In this document: in pieces, positions 9,601-18,300 of the stretch
How positions within the stretch are numbered: the stretch's first letter is position 1
Layout: each line of letters begins with the position of its first letter
Source of the DNA: Actinomycetes bacterium
GTDB taxonomy: Bacteria; Actinomycetota; Actinomycetes; Actinomycetales; Cellulomonadaceae
DNA length: 32,075 nucleotides
Assembly: GCA_021793115.1 (NCBI GenBank)
Contig: JAJYTJ010000026.1
Location: 1-32,075 of the forward strand
Direction: 5' to 3'
Notes under the pieces: generated by a model
The model's input: only the letters and a program-made list of their open reading frames with translations
What the model was told of the DNA's origin: nothing
The model's database searches: none
Translations under genes and position numbers: made by a program

Positions 9601-10045
9601 CCGGCGCAGCGCACCCGACTTCGCCGATCTCATCGATGTGCGCCGGCACGTGCGGCTCAGCGCCGAGAAGGTCGACCTAGCCGGCAACCACGTCGCGCTG
9701 TACGACCACATCGGCGAGAAGTCGGGCGGCGAGTCGCAGGAACTCGTCGCGTTCATCGTCGGCGCCGCGCTGCGCTACCAGCTCGGCGACGCCGGCGCCG
9801 CCCGGCCCCGGTACGCGCCCGTCTTCCTCGACGAGGCACTCATCAAGGCCGACGCGCGCTTCACCGGCCGCGCGATCGGCGCATGGCGAGGCCTGGGCTT
9901 CCAGCTCATCATCGGGGCCCCTAACGACAAGTTCGGCGCCCTCGAACCACACGTCGACCTCAAGTACGTCGTCCTCAAGGACCCCGCCGGACGATCCCGG
10001 ACCAAGCCCGTCGTCCGCGTCCCAGACGCACCGGACGCCGAATGA
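6656..10045 (+). CDS. jetC: Wadjet SMC-like ATPase JetC
   Basis: The product has 1129 residues and is the ATPase of the Wadjet complex, a MukB/SbcC-like SMC protein that extrudes DNA loops. The Walker A motif GASGSGKST is at about residues 50-58. Long coiled-coil arms rich in Ala, Glu and Arg occupy about residues 270-480 and 640-1000, around a hinge-like globular part near residues 490-620 ([13 protein letters not shown], then [15 protein letters not shown]). The ABC signature [11 protein letters not shown] is near residue 1023 and the Walker B motif [11 protein letters not shown] near residue 1057, followed by [13 protein letters not shown]. It starts at 6656 overlapping jetB by 4 bp and overlaps jetD by 4 bp. 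The frame is intact and every nucleotide-binding motif is present, so only jetA looks damaged in this operon. Confidence 0.95.
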   Translation: MTMIDTLFGLIPAGSTGQQWVAREMQLVNWGGYDGHHRVRLAPTATLLSGASGSGKSTLMDAYVALLMPHTTPFNGASNGGVVGRPRGKEQRNVLSYARGKLDESRTEDGTRERVLRGDGRDTWSAIAMTWADQAGTPLTAVRAWYVPSAARTLEDVVAVRATFDDDFDLRELEAAAAVRLTRAGVASTGLTYYDTDRDFTARLYSTLGIGAAGDGAKAVALLGRIQAGQQITTVDALYKAMVLEEPETFATADAVVEQFDKLTGTHEQMVTARRQITALAPIREHRAAVEAGAQRLRVIEAVGSFEAATSPAALWRHERRLDLLRALEGDLQHRHRDAQRLTSETTTRIGAATAEREGVRETLWAAGGDKLSAANRELHSIDERLAQSRRSRERLDGLVAQAGAAPITSPAELTALVARARAAQDDAQGTQENRTALGDAMAERREAAADLAELHSERAEAAARRDNLPRDLHAARAVLAAAAGLSPADLPFVAELIEVRTEHEPWRDAFNLALGGFATLMLIDAAHLPAFRRAIDAVRVARRLRFQGVATGLSDDVALDRRTLPGRLDFRPGPFTGWLRAELDRRFAYVCVDIPGDLGRHAKALTRSGQVSDGAQGAHGGQGRANVLGFTNTRLLADLDARIEKAERRLALAQRRVAEADDALDRHESVLRAYAALVDVTWEQVDVAGLEAEQARWQGVVADVTVGNPQVTALQERASELDKNLQNLTEALGRAKGNVEALATRWAAVTDEVDVASQALDDARDQTTEDGDLVAPEQRAYLDELLGTTPSDDGPPAHPDPSAALATFDAVVERAGERLHADRLRAQQNVGAGRDALRHTFETFVERWPDPNLGTNPDESYADYERILTELETNGLHELETAWRRSLLRLSGNDLTDLHHALSRAVRDIKERIRPVNDILAELPFADDEHRLRIDARDTQSTVVARFHKELRDLRELLATDSTDDERERRYARMARVIDRIRRSAPDFADLIDVRRHVRLSAEKVDLAGNHVALYDHIGEKSGGESQELVAFIVGAALRYQLGDAGAARPRYAPVFLDEALIKADARFTGRAIGAWRGLGFQLIIGAPNDKFGALEPHVDLKYVVLKDPAGRSRTKPVVRVPDAPDAE

Positions 10046-11268
10046 GGACCCACCTAGTCGGGCCGCGCGACGCGGCGCAGATCCTCCGCCGGCGCATCGC
10101 ACGCCAGTGGCAGGCCGCGGTGTGCGCGGAGCTCGATGGCGGTCAGCCGTGGCACACCAGCCTGCCGCTTTCCCCCGGCGTCACCAGCGGGGCGCAACTC
10201 GGGCGCCTCGGATTCGCGGCCGCGCACGACTGGACGCAGGCGTGGCGCGACGTCCCGGAGGTTCCCGGTGTCGAGCTCCTCCACCGCCGCGTTTCGGTCG
10301 AGCGGGTCGAGCAGGAGATCCCGGCGACCCTCGTCGTCACGGGTCTCGACGCGGCACTCGCCCTCCTGCGGCTCCCCGGCGGCGGGGAGCCGGGCCCCGA
10401 CGTCGCCCGTGCCCGCTCGGTGGCTGCGCGTATGCGCGCAGCCGGCGCGACACTGACGCCCACGACGCTGGGCGCCGTGCATGCCCTCGCCGACGCTGAC
10501 GTCGACGTCGCGCTCGCCGCCGTGGCCTGGCTGGCCCTGCACGCCGACGTCGGCGCCTGGACCGCACGCCAACTCCCGGTGCCCGGCATGCACTCCAAGT
10601 GGCTAGCCACACACGGCGCGCTGCTGCGCGACCTCGTCGGACGCGACGTGCGCACGCAGGTACGCCCACGCCTCGCGGTCGTGCACCTGACCTACGTCGA
10701 CCCGACATACCTCGCCAGCGGCGGCCGGCGCCACGACGCCTGGACCACCGGCGACACGCACGAACCGGCCTACACCCCGGGCACCGTCCTCATCGTCGAG
10801 AACCGGGACTGCCGCCTGTGGTTCCCACCCCTGGATGCCACGATCGTCGTCGAGGGTGGCGGCAAAGCCGCCGCGGCGCTGCTCGCAGACATCGACTGGT
10901 TGCGCCGGGCACCGATCCTCGCGTACTGGGGCGACATCGACGCGGATGGATTCGCCATCCTCGACCACCTGCGCTTGAGCCTCTCGATGGCTAGCGACCC
11001 GCGGCCCGTCGAGTCGATACTCATGGACGGCCGCGCACTCGATCGGTACGGCCACCTCGGCGTCGGCGTCAGCGCGGACGGACGCCCCCTCGGGCCTGCG
11101 ACGGCACAACTGGCTCATCTCACCGCGGACGAGCGCGATGCCTACCACGCGATCGCAACCGGAGGACCCGCGTCCATGCGACGCATCGAGCAGGAGCGGA
11201 TCCCAATGATCGACGCGGCCCACGCGCTCACGCAGCTCGTCGCAACGCGTGGTTCGACCCTGCCGTGA
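10042..11268 (+). CDS. jetD: Wadjet nuclease subunit JetD (DUF3322/DUF2220, Toprim)
   Basis: The product has 408 residues. JetD is the Toprim nuclease that cleaves plasmid DNA once the JetABC motor has stalled. An N-terminal DUF3322-like region holds conserved-looking W and R residues (PGMHSKWLATHGALL near residue 183). The C-terminal Toprim fold of DUF2220 has the catalytic Glu in VLIVENRDC (about residue 253) and the DxD in YWGDIDADGFAIL (about residues 294-306), like topoisomerase VI subunit A. It starts at an ATGA overlap with jetC. A hairpin covers the stop codon, ending the jet operon. The catalytic residues are present, so the nuclease should be competent if made. Confidence 0.93.
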   Translation: MRTHLVGPRDAAQILRRRIARQWQAAVCAELDGGQPWHTSLPLSPGVTSGAQLGRLGFAAAHDWTQAWRDVPEVPGVELLHRRVSVERVEQEIPATLVVTGLDAALALLRLPGGGEPGPDVARARSVAARMRAAGATLTPTTLGAVHALADADVDVALAAVAWLALHADVGAWTARQLPVPGMHSKWLATHGALLRDLVGRDVRTQVRPRLAVVHLTYVDPTYLASGGRRHDAWTTGDTHEPAYTPGTVLIVENRDCRLWFPPLDATIVVEGGGKAAAALLADIDWLRRAPILAYWGDIDADGFAILDHLRLSLSMASDPRPVESILMDGRALDRYGHLGVGVSADGRPLGPATAQLAHLTADERDAYHAIATGGPASMRRIEQERIPMIDAAHALTQLVATRGSTLP

Positions 11269-11291
11269 CTCGGCGGTAGGCCGCCCGTCAC
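11265..11291 (+). terminator. Hairpin over the jetD stop, probable jet operon terminator
   Basis: The outer stem GTGAC/GTCAC and inner stem GGCGG/CCGCC enclose the loop TAGG, with a small asymmetric internal loop (TC opposite C). It overlaps the jetD TGA. No U-tract follows. Confidence 0.5.
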
Positions 11292-11467
11292 ATCATGGGT
11301 CCGCCGGGCCGTCGGCCAGCAGCCAGTCGTGCCGTTACCGCCCGTGTCGGGTGTGGGCGGCGTTGCCGCACCTGACCCGGGTCTTGGGGCAGCGGTACCA
11401 AGGGCCCGACCCAAGAGCGATCCGCGCCTGCAGCCGTCGCGCAGGTGGAAGCGGGTCTACCTGCGGT

Positions 11468-11473
11468 TACGGT
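11468..11473 (+). promoter_or_regulatory. Possible -10 element upstream of mcrB
   Basis: TACGGT fits TANNNT and is the same hexamer found directly before the leaderless-looking start of the gene at 15337. A transcript from here would have a leader of about 65 nt before the mcrB ATG at 11545. A GTG at 11481 lies about where transcription would start and opens a 32-codon frame (to 11579) that overlaps the mcrB start. The rest of 11292-11544 shows nothing else. Confidence 0.35.
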
Positions 11474-11544
11474 GAAGGTCGTGAGTTCGCCGAGCGGTTG
11501 CGTGAAGGCGGACCGAGCCACCCGGCATGCAATGGAGCACGCAG

Positions 11545-13779
11545 ATGAACGAGAGTCCCTCCGACGGCATCGACGTTGACGCCGTATCGGCGTCGCGACC
11601 GGAGTACGACATGGCGATCGCTCGCGAGGTCACCGAGATCTTCGACCACATGTTCGGCGACGGACGGTCCGTGATCGATCCGGACGTGACGATCTGGACT
11701 GCCGATGCGGCAGAGGACTTGCGGCGGCGGATCGAGGACAACCCGCTTCTGGGCCCAGGCTCGGGTCAGTGGGACAAGCTTCAGCATCAGCTCGCGGGCG
11801 CCTCGCGCGACGTTGTTCTTCTGGCCGCCGAGCTCGTCTTCCTGCGTGAGCAGCCGGTGCTCAACGCGGCACCGGCCACCCGTCGCGAGCACGTCGCTCG
11901 CGCACTGGGGATGAGCGAACCCGTCGCCGCGATCCCCGACTGGATGAGTGCGTGTCTCGACCGGCCCACCGGAGAGGCGGGCTTCACCGGCGGGCAGGGC
12001 TACAACGGTCGGCTCTGGCTGCACCTTATCTGGGCTGCCACATTCGTCCGGCAGTGGTGCAGCCTCACCGAGGCCGAACGCGTCACCGCCAAGGGTGACC
12101 CGTGGCGCATGCAGCAGATCATGCTCGACTTTGGGGACGCCAGCTCCGACATCCGCAACGCGCTGCAGTTCCTCGCCTTCCCCGACGCGTTCGAGCCGAT
12201 CTCCTCGGCGAACATGAAGGCGCAGATCCGGTCCGCGTTGGCCGAGCGGATCGGCGGAGCGAGCGGGACCGACGCACAGTCGTTGGACCGCGATCTCCTC
12301 GCGATCCGCGCTGACGTTGCCAAGCAGATCGCGGAACCGTTCCACTTCTGGTCGCCGGGAGTGCGCGACTTGTGGGACACCACGCTGACCCCGACGCGCG
12401 GCTCCGCTGCCGAGGAACCTCGCCCCCGCCACTACTGGCTCTACTCCCCCGGCCCCCAAGCCTCCGAATGGGACGAGATCTCGGCCGACGGGATCATGGC
12501 TATCGGCTGGAAGGAGATCGGAGACCTCGCCAGATACCCCAGCCGCGAGGCAATCCGCACCGGCCTCGCGGCGGCATCTGGATCGGAGACGTCGATGCGG
12601 AACGACGTGCTGTGCCTCTGGCAGTTCCAGAACGAGATCGCGATCGGCGACATCGTCTACGCCAAGCGCGGCAGGCGGGAACTGGTCGGTCGCGGCGAGG
12701 TCACCTCCGATGCAAGGTTCGAGCCCGAGCGCGGCGAGTACGGCCACATCCGATCCGTGAAGTGGACTCACGTCGGCGCGTGGGAGCACCCTGGCGACGC
12801 GGCGACGAAGACGCTGACCGACGTCACGTCCGACCGCGACTACGTCGGCAAGCTTGAGGCGCTCTTTGCCGATAGCGACGTAGAAACCATCAGCGAGCAG
12901 CTCGTCCAGCCGGCGCCGCCGTACGACCGAGCCACCTTCCTCAGCGAGGTCTACCTCACTGAAGGCGCCTATGACCGGCTGCGCGCCCTGGTCCTCCGCA
13001 AGAAGAACGTGATCCTCGCCGGCCCTCCCGGTGTCGGGAAGACGTACGCCGCACGGCGCCTCGCCTACTCGATCATGGGCGCGAAGGACCGCACGCGAGT
13101 CCAGATCGTCCAGTTCCATCAGAGCTACTCGTACGAGGACTTCATGATGGGCTACCGGCCCACCGAGTCCGGCGGCTTCATCCTTACCGAGGGTCCGTTC
13201 TACCGATTCTGCGAAGAAGCCCGGAAGGACGACGCGAACCGGCCCTACTTCTTCATCGTCGACGAGATCAACCGTGGCAACATCTCGAAGATCTTCGGCG
13301 AGCTGCTCATGCTGATCGAGGCGGACAAGCGCGGCCAGGAGCTGCGGCTGCTCTACAAGAACGAGACATTCTCCGTCCCACCCAATGTCCACATCATCGG
13401 CATGATGAACACCGCCGACCGCAGTCTTGCCGTGCTCGACTACGCGCTTCGGCGACGCTTCGGGTTCTTTGAGATGACCCCTGGGTTCGACTCGACTGGC
13501 TTCACCGCTCGGCAGCAGTCCGCGGAGAGCCCGGCCCTCGACGGTCTTGTCGACGTGGTCGTCGACCTCAACCAGGCAATCGCCGACGACCCGGCGCTCG
13601 GAGCCGGCTTCGCGATCGGGCACAGCTACCTCTGTCCGCCCGGGGACGACGATGCCGACGACGACTGGCTCTCCTCCGTGGTCGAAGACGAACTCGTCCC
13701 CCTCCTCGACGAGTACTGGTTCGACGAACCGCAGACCGCCAAGCAGTGGGCCGCCAAGCTGCGAGGCGCGGTCACGTGA
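11545..13779 (+). CDS. mcrB: McrB-type AAA+ GTPase of a type IV restriction system
   Basis: The product has 744 residues and is the specificity and motor subunit of an McrBC-type enzyme that cuts modified foreign DNA. The N-terminal 250 or so residues are a helical region I do not recognise (FTGGQGYNGRLWLHLIWAA). Residues about 295-450 look like an EVE/PUA-type modified-base reader (YWLYSPGPQASEWDEI, GIMAIGWKEIGDL, IGDIVYAKRGRRELVGRGEV). The AAA+ domain follows, with Walker A GPPGVGKT near residue 493, VDEINRGNISKIFGE near residue 572 and the McrB signature MMNTADRSLAVLDYALRRRF near residue 619. I chose the ATG at 11545 over the one at 11527 because GGAG (11534-11537) lies 7 nt upstream of it. 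The gene overlaps mcrC by 4 bp. Confidence 0.93.
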   Translation: MNESPSDGIDVDAVSASRPEYDMAIAREVTEIFDHMFGDGRSVIDPDVTIWTADAAEDLRRRIEDNPLLGPGSGQWDKLQHQLAGASRDVVLLAAELVFLREQPVLNAAPATRREHVARALGMSEPVAAIPDWMSACLDRPTGEAGFTGGQGYNGRLWLHLIWAATFVRQWCSLTEAERVTAKGDPWRMQQIMLDFGDASSDIRNALQFLAFPDAFEPISSANMKAQIRSALAERIGGASGTDAQSLDRDLLAIRADVAKQIAEPFHFWSPGVRDLWDTTLTPTRGSAAEEPRPRHYWLYSPGPQASEWDEISADGIMAIGWKEIGDLARYPSREAIRTGLAAASGSETSMRNDVLCLWQFQNEIAIGDIVYAKRGRRELVGRGEVTSDARFEPERGEYGHIRSVKWTHVGAWEHPGDAATKTLTDVTSDRDYVGKLEALFADSDVETISEQLVQPAPPYDRATFLSEVYLTEGAYDRLRALVLRKKNVILAGPPGVGKTYAARRLAYSIMGAKDRTRVQIVQFHQSYSYEDFMMGYRPTESGGFILTEGPFYRFCEEARKDDANRPYFFIVDEINRGNISKIFGELLMLIEADKRGQELRLLYKNETFSVPPNVHIIGMMNTADRSLAVLDYALRRRFGFFEMTPGFDSTGFTARQQSAESPALDGLVDVVVDLNQAIADDPALGAGFAIGHSYLCPPGDDDADDDWLSSVVEDELVPLLDEYWFDEPQTAKQWAAKLRGAVT

Positions 13780-14825
13780 TCGACCGGAGCATCGTCATCC
13801 GGAACGTGTACGTGATGCTCGCGTACGCGTTCCGCGCGATGCACAACACTGGCACCCAGCAGGTCGCCGGCGAGAAGTTCGACCACCTGCACGACCTCCT
13901 CGCGGAGATCCTCGCCCGCGGCGTCGGAGTGCAGGTCAAGCGCGGCTTGCACCACGACTACCTCGCCCAGCGCGAGGACCTCGCCACGGTCCGCGGACGC
14001 ATCGACGTCACCCGCACGGTGAGCGCCCGCACAATGACACGCGGCCAGCTCGCGTGCGACTTCGACGAATACGAGATCGACACGCCGCACAACCAGGCCT
14101 TGAAGTCGGTCATCGTGCTCCTCATCCGGCACGGCGAGGTCTCCGCGCAGCAGAAGGCCGCGCTGCGCCGAGTCCTTCCCTACCTCGACGCCGTCACACT
14201 GATCCCCCCCAGATCGATCAAATGGAATGCGCTGACCTACCACCGCACGAACGCGTCCTACCGGCTCCTGCTGGGCGTCTGCGAACTCATCGTCCGCGGA
14301 CTGCTGGCCACCGAGAATGAGGGTGCCACCCGTCTCTCGTCCTGGATCTCCGACGACGCCATGAGCGCGCTCTACGAGCGATTCCTGCGCGAGTACTACG
14401 GCTTCCACCACCCGGAGCTCTCCCCGGGCGCCCCGACCATCGCCTGGGACCTCAACCAGCCAAGCCCCTTCAGCGGGCAGCTCCCCGAGATGCACACCGA
14501 CGTCACACTGCGCGGCGGCGGCCGCACGCTCATCATCGACGCGAAGTACTACGGGCAGACGATGCAGATAGGCCAGTGGGGCAAAGCAACGATCCACTCC
14601 GGGAACCTGTACCAGATCCTGACCTACGTAAAGAACGAGGACCGGGCCCGTGACGGGTCCGTGAGCGGCCTCCTCCTCTACGCCCGCACCGACGCCGAAG
14701 CCCAGCCTGAACTCGACGTCGTGATCCAGGGCAACCGCATCGGTGCACGAACCCTCGACCTCAACCAGCCCTGGGAGAAGATCGCCGCACAACTCGAAGA
14801 CGCGTGCTCATGGCTTCAGCCCTGA
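13776..14825 (+). CDS. mcrC: McrC-type nuclease subunit of a type IV restriction system
   Basis: The product has 349 residues and is the endonuclease partner of McrB. The N-terminus (IVIRNVYVMLAYAFRAM) and the middle segment (YEIDTPHNQALKSVI) are typical of McrC/LlaJI-type proteins. The C-terminal PD-(D/E)XK nuclease fold is visible as PEMHTDVTLR followed by LIIDAKYYG, giving the metal-binding Asp and the D-A-K triad element. The start is the GTG at 13776, overlapping the mcrB stop by 4 bp, so the two are translationally coupled. An upstream in-frame ATG at 13746 lies inside mcrB and is unlikely. No partner methyltransferase is nearby, consistent with modification-dependent restriction. Confidence 0.92.
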   Translation: MIDRSIVIRNVYVMLAYAFRAMHNTGTQQVAGEKFDHLHDLLAEILARGVGVQVKRGLHHDYLAQREDLATVRGRIDVTRTVSARTMTRGQLACDFDEYEIDTPHNQALKSVIVLLIRHGEVSAQQKAALRRVLPYLDAVTLIPPRSIKWNALTYHRTNASYRLLLGVCELIVRGLLATENEGATRLSSWISDDAMSALYERFLREYYGFHHPELSPGAPTIAWDLNQPSPFSGQLPEMHTDVTLRGGGRTLIIDAKYYGQTMQIGQWGKATIHSGNLYQILTYVKNEDRARDGSVSGLLLYARTDAEAQPELDVVIQGNRIGARTLDLNQPWEKIAAQLEDACSWLQP

Positions 14826-15324
14826 CGCTCGAGCTCCAAAGGATCGAACTTCGGATAGCCCCGCGGCGTACCGAGATCGGGTGCCGGTAGTGCAGCAGCT
14901 GGTCCAGCTGCTCGCGGGTGCGGGTCTCGGAGTATGTGATGCGGGCCACGGCGTGCTCATTTCCGGGGCGTGCGCCCCGTCGACCTTGCGGCGCGCGGTC
15001 GCGCGTCCGCCCGTTCTTCCCCTAAGGCACCCGGGAGTCGACTTGAGTTGCCGTGCGGCCGGCCTGGTACCGACAGCCGCATCTCTGGAACGTGGCGCCA
15101 GGCTCAGCGGGAGCGCCGATATGCCACGTCGGCGCCGCGCGGAGATTCTGCTCGATCGGATGCACCAAACCGGGTCGGGAGGGCTGGGAGGCTCGCCTTC
15201 GCTCCGCAGTGCTGGGTGGGTCCCATCCATTGGCGGACCGCAGATCGCCCGCTGTTCCTGAGAATCGGCCGGCTACTGGGGGTGAACGCCGCGCAGAAGT
15301 GACCCGAGCGTCGGTGTCCCTCGC
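14826..15324. other. Gene-free stretch with remnants between mcrC and the nuclease-helicase gene
   Basis: About 500 bp hold no gene I can support. A short minus-strand frame from 14949 begins MARITYSETRTREQLDQLLH and looks protein-like for 27 residues, then becomes Arg/Ser-rich; it may be a decayed fragment. An inverted repeat CGGGGCG/CGCCCCG at 14964-14979 could serve as a hairpin downstream of mcrC. Nothing else stands out. Confidence 0.4.
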
Positions 15325-15330
15325 TACGGT
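15325..15330 (+). promoter_or_regulatory. Probable -10 element, leaderless start of the nuclease-helicase gene
   Basis: TACGGT (TANNNT) ends 6 nt before the GTG at 15337, so transcription would begin at the start codon. No Shine-Dalgarno sequence is present between them. No clear -35 hexamer is visible. Confidence 0.5.
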
Positions 15331-15336
15331 GCGGCT

Positions 15337-18300
15337 GTGTTCCTCCTGGACAACGGCAAGGTGGTGCTGTCGGCGAGTGACCTGACGGCCGCGGCGGCGT
15401 GCGAGTTCGCGGTGCTGCGGGGGCTGGACGCGCAGCTGGGTCGCGTGCCCGGAGTGGAGCCCAAGCCGGACGCGATGCTGGAGCGGGTCGCCGCCTTGGG
15501 TGGCCAGCACGAGCAGGCGGTGCTCAAGGGGTACGTGCGGCAGTTCGGCCTGTACCCGAGGCCGGGCGGCGGGGGTGTCGCGTCGGTCGCCCGCCCTAAG
15601 GCCGGCTCATACGGCGGCGGCCAGGCGCTGGCTGCCGCGCACGCCACGACGGTGGAGTTCCTCGACGCCGGCGCGGATGTGATCTACCAGGCGGGGTTCT
15701 TCGACGGCGACTTCGTCGGGTGGGCGGACCTTCTGGTCCGCGACGGCGACTACTGGCAGGTGCAGGACACCAAGCTGGCCCGCAGCGAGAAGGTCACCGC
15801 ACTGCTGCAGCTGGCCGCCTACGCCAACCAGCTGGCCAAGACTGGCCACAAGGTGGCCGACCGAGTGGCGTTGATCCTCGGGTCCGGCACGGTCAGCGAG
15901 TTCCGCACCATGGACCTGATCCCGGTGTTCAAGCAGCGCATGGCCCGGCTGCGGGCCCTGGTCGACGAGCGCGTCGCCGCCGACGGGCCGCTGGCCTGGG
16001 GTGCGCCCGGCGTCGCGGCGTGCCTGCGGTGCGAGGCGTGCGCGCCGTTCGTGGAGCAGGCCCGCGATGTGCTCCTGGTCGCGGGCCTGACGGTCAGCCA
16101 GCGGGCTCGGCTGGCGGCCGTCGGCGTGCACGCGATGGAGGAGCTGGCGACCAGCACCGGCCCGGTGGACGGCATCGGCGCGGCGACCCTGAAGAACCTG
16201 CGGCTGCAGGCGCGGTTGCAGGTGGCGCAGGACGAGGCGAACGCGGGTCGGGGCGACGACGACCCGCTCGTGGTGAAGTGGGAGATCACCGAGCCCGCGG
16301 TACTGGGCACGCTGCCGGCGCCGGATGCCGGCGACATCTTCTTCGACTTCGAGGGTGACCCGCTGTGGACCGACGACACGGTGGGGTCGGACGGCGCTGC
16401 TGTATGGGGGCTGGAGTACCTGTTCGGGGTCATCGAGGCACCGCTCGGCGACGCCGTGCCGGTGTTCCGACCGTTCTGGGCACACGACCGGGCGGGCGAG
16501 AAGCAGGCGATGGTCAGCTTCATGACCTACCTCCTCGAACGTCGCCAGGCGCACCCGGGCATGCACGTGTACCACTACGCCCCGTACGAGCGGTCCGCGC
16601 TCCTGCGGCTGGCGGGCCGCCACGGGGTCTTCGAGGACGAGCTGGACGGCCTGCTGCGCGAGGGCGTGCTCGTCGACCTGTACGCCACGGTCCGGGCCGG
16701 ACTGCGCACCGGCGAGCGGGCGTACTCGCTGAAGAACGTCGAGCACGTCTACGGCATGGCCCACGTCGGTGACGTGAAGAAGGCCGACCAATCGATCGTC
16801 GAGTACGCCAACGCGTGCGAGCTGCGGGACGTCGGCGACGAGGCCGGCTGGCAGGCCAAGCTCGACCAGATCGGCGACTACAACCGCACCGACTGCCTGT
16901 CCACCCTCCAGCTGCGCGACTGGCTGCTGGCCCGCGGCACAGAGCTCGGTGTGCCGCCGCAGTCCGCCGCCACCGCCACCGCAGCACCCCAGGACGAGAA
17001 CGGCGACGAAGGCCTCGTCGCCGACCCGCTGGACGTCCCGCTCACGGCGTTCGCCGACCCGCCGGGCGCACCGCTCGGCCCGCGCACGCCGCAGCGGCAG
17101 GCGGCGGCGATGCTCGCGGCGGCCCTCGGCTACCACTGGCGGGAGGCCAAACCGTTCTGGTGGGCGCACTACGACCGCCTGTCCGCCGACCCAGCGGAGT
17201 GGACCGACAAGCGCTCCACCCTGGTGGCCGACGAGGTCACGGTCCTCCAGGACTGGCACGTTCCGTCGGGCCGCGCGCGCACGCAGAAGCGGCTGCTGCA
17301 GATCGTCGGGCGCCTGGAACCGGGCTCGGACCTGCGCCCGGGCACCACCGTCTACCCGCTGTACGACCCGCCGGTCCCCGAAGGTGCGAAGACTTCCGAG
17401 CGCGGGTTGCGCGGTTGGTGGCCCGGGACCACCACGGTGATGGCCGTCACCGCCCGCGGCGACGACGAGCGCGACGTCGTCACCGTCGAGGAGGGCGGGG
17501 TCCCCAAGGACGGCGTCGGGCACGACGAGCTGCCGATGGGCCTGGCCCCGACACCGGGTCCGAGCACCGACGGCATCGAGGCGGCGATCCACGCCCTCGC
17601 CCAGCGGGTCGTCGACGGCCTGCCGGCCCTGCCGGACTGCGCCGCGATCGACCTGCTGCTGCGCCGCCCGCCGCGAACCCGCTCCGGCAAGGCGCTGGCC
17701 TGCACGTCCGGCCAGGACGGTCCGCTCACGGCGATCGTGGCGAGCCTGCTGGACCTGGACGGTTCATACGTCGCGGTGCAGGGGCCGCCCGGCACCGGCA
17801 AGACGTACCTGGGTGCCCGGGTGGTCAAGGCGCTCGTCAAGCAGGGCTGGAGCGTCGGCATCGTCGCCCAGTCGCACGCCGTCGTCGAGAACTTCCTGCA
17901 AGGCGCCGTCGACGCTGGCCTGCCCGCCACCCAGATCGGCAAGAAGCCTGACACCAACCCGGCGCACCCGAGCTCGTCGGCCCCCGCCTGGACAACGCTC
18001 GGCAACGACTTGACGGGCTTCTTCGCCGCACATGCCGGCGGGTTCCTCATCGGCGGCACCGCCTGGGACTTCACCAACGCCGCGCGCATCCCGCCCGGAG
18101 GCTACGACCTGCTCGTGGTCGACGAGGCCGGTCAGTTCGCCCTCGCGAACACCCTGGCCGTGGCCGGCGCGGCGAGGAACCTGCTGCTGCTTGGCGACCC
18201 TCAGCAGTTGCCGCAGGTCTCCCAGGGCACCCACCCCGAACCCGTCGACGAGTCCGCGCTCGGCTGGCTGTCCGACGGTCACGACACGCTGCCCGCCGAG

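Noticed and set aside
11472..11579. A leader peptide starting at the GTG at 11472
   Set aside because: That GTG lies inside the proposed -10 hexamer and would not be transcribed; only the GTG at 11481 remains conceivable.
11467..13623. A 718-codon minus-strand open frame opposite mcrB
   Set aside because: The plus strand carries unmistakable McrB motifs over the same bases; the antisense translation shows no family pattern.
14761..14949. A 62-residue minus-strand gene after mcrC
   Set aside because: Only about 27 residues look protein-like, it overlaps the end of mcrC, and there is no ribosome binding site I can support.
15607..17592. A 661-codon minus-strand open frame opposite the nuclease-helicase gene
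   Set aside because: Composition is shadow-like and the sense strand encodes ordered nuclease and helicase motifs.
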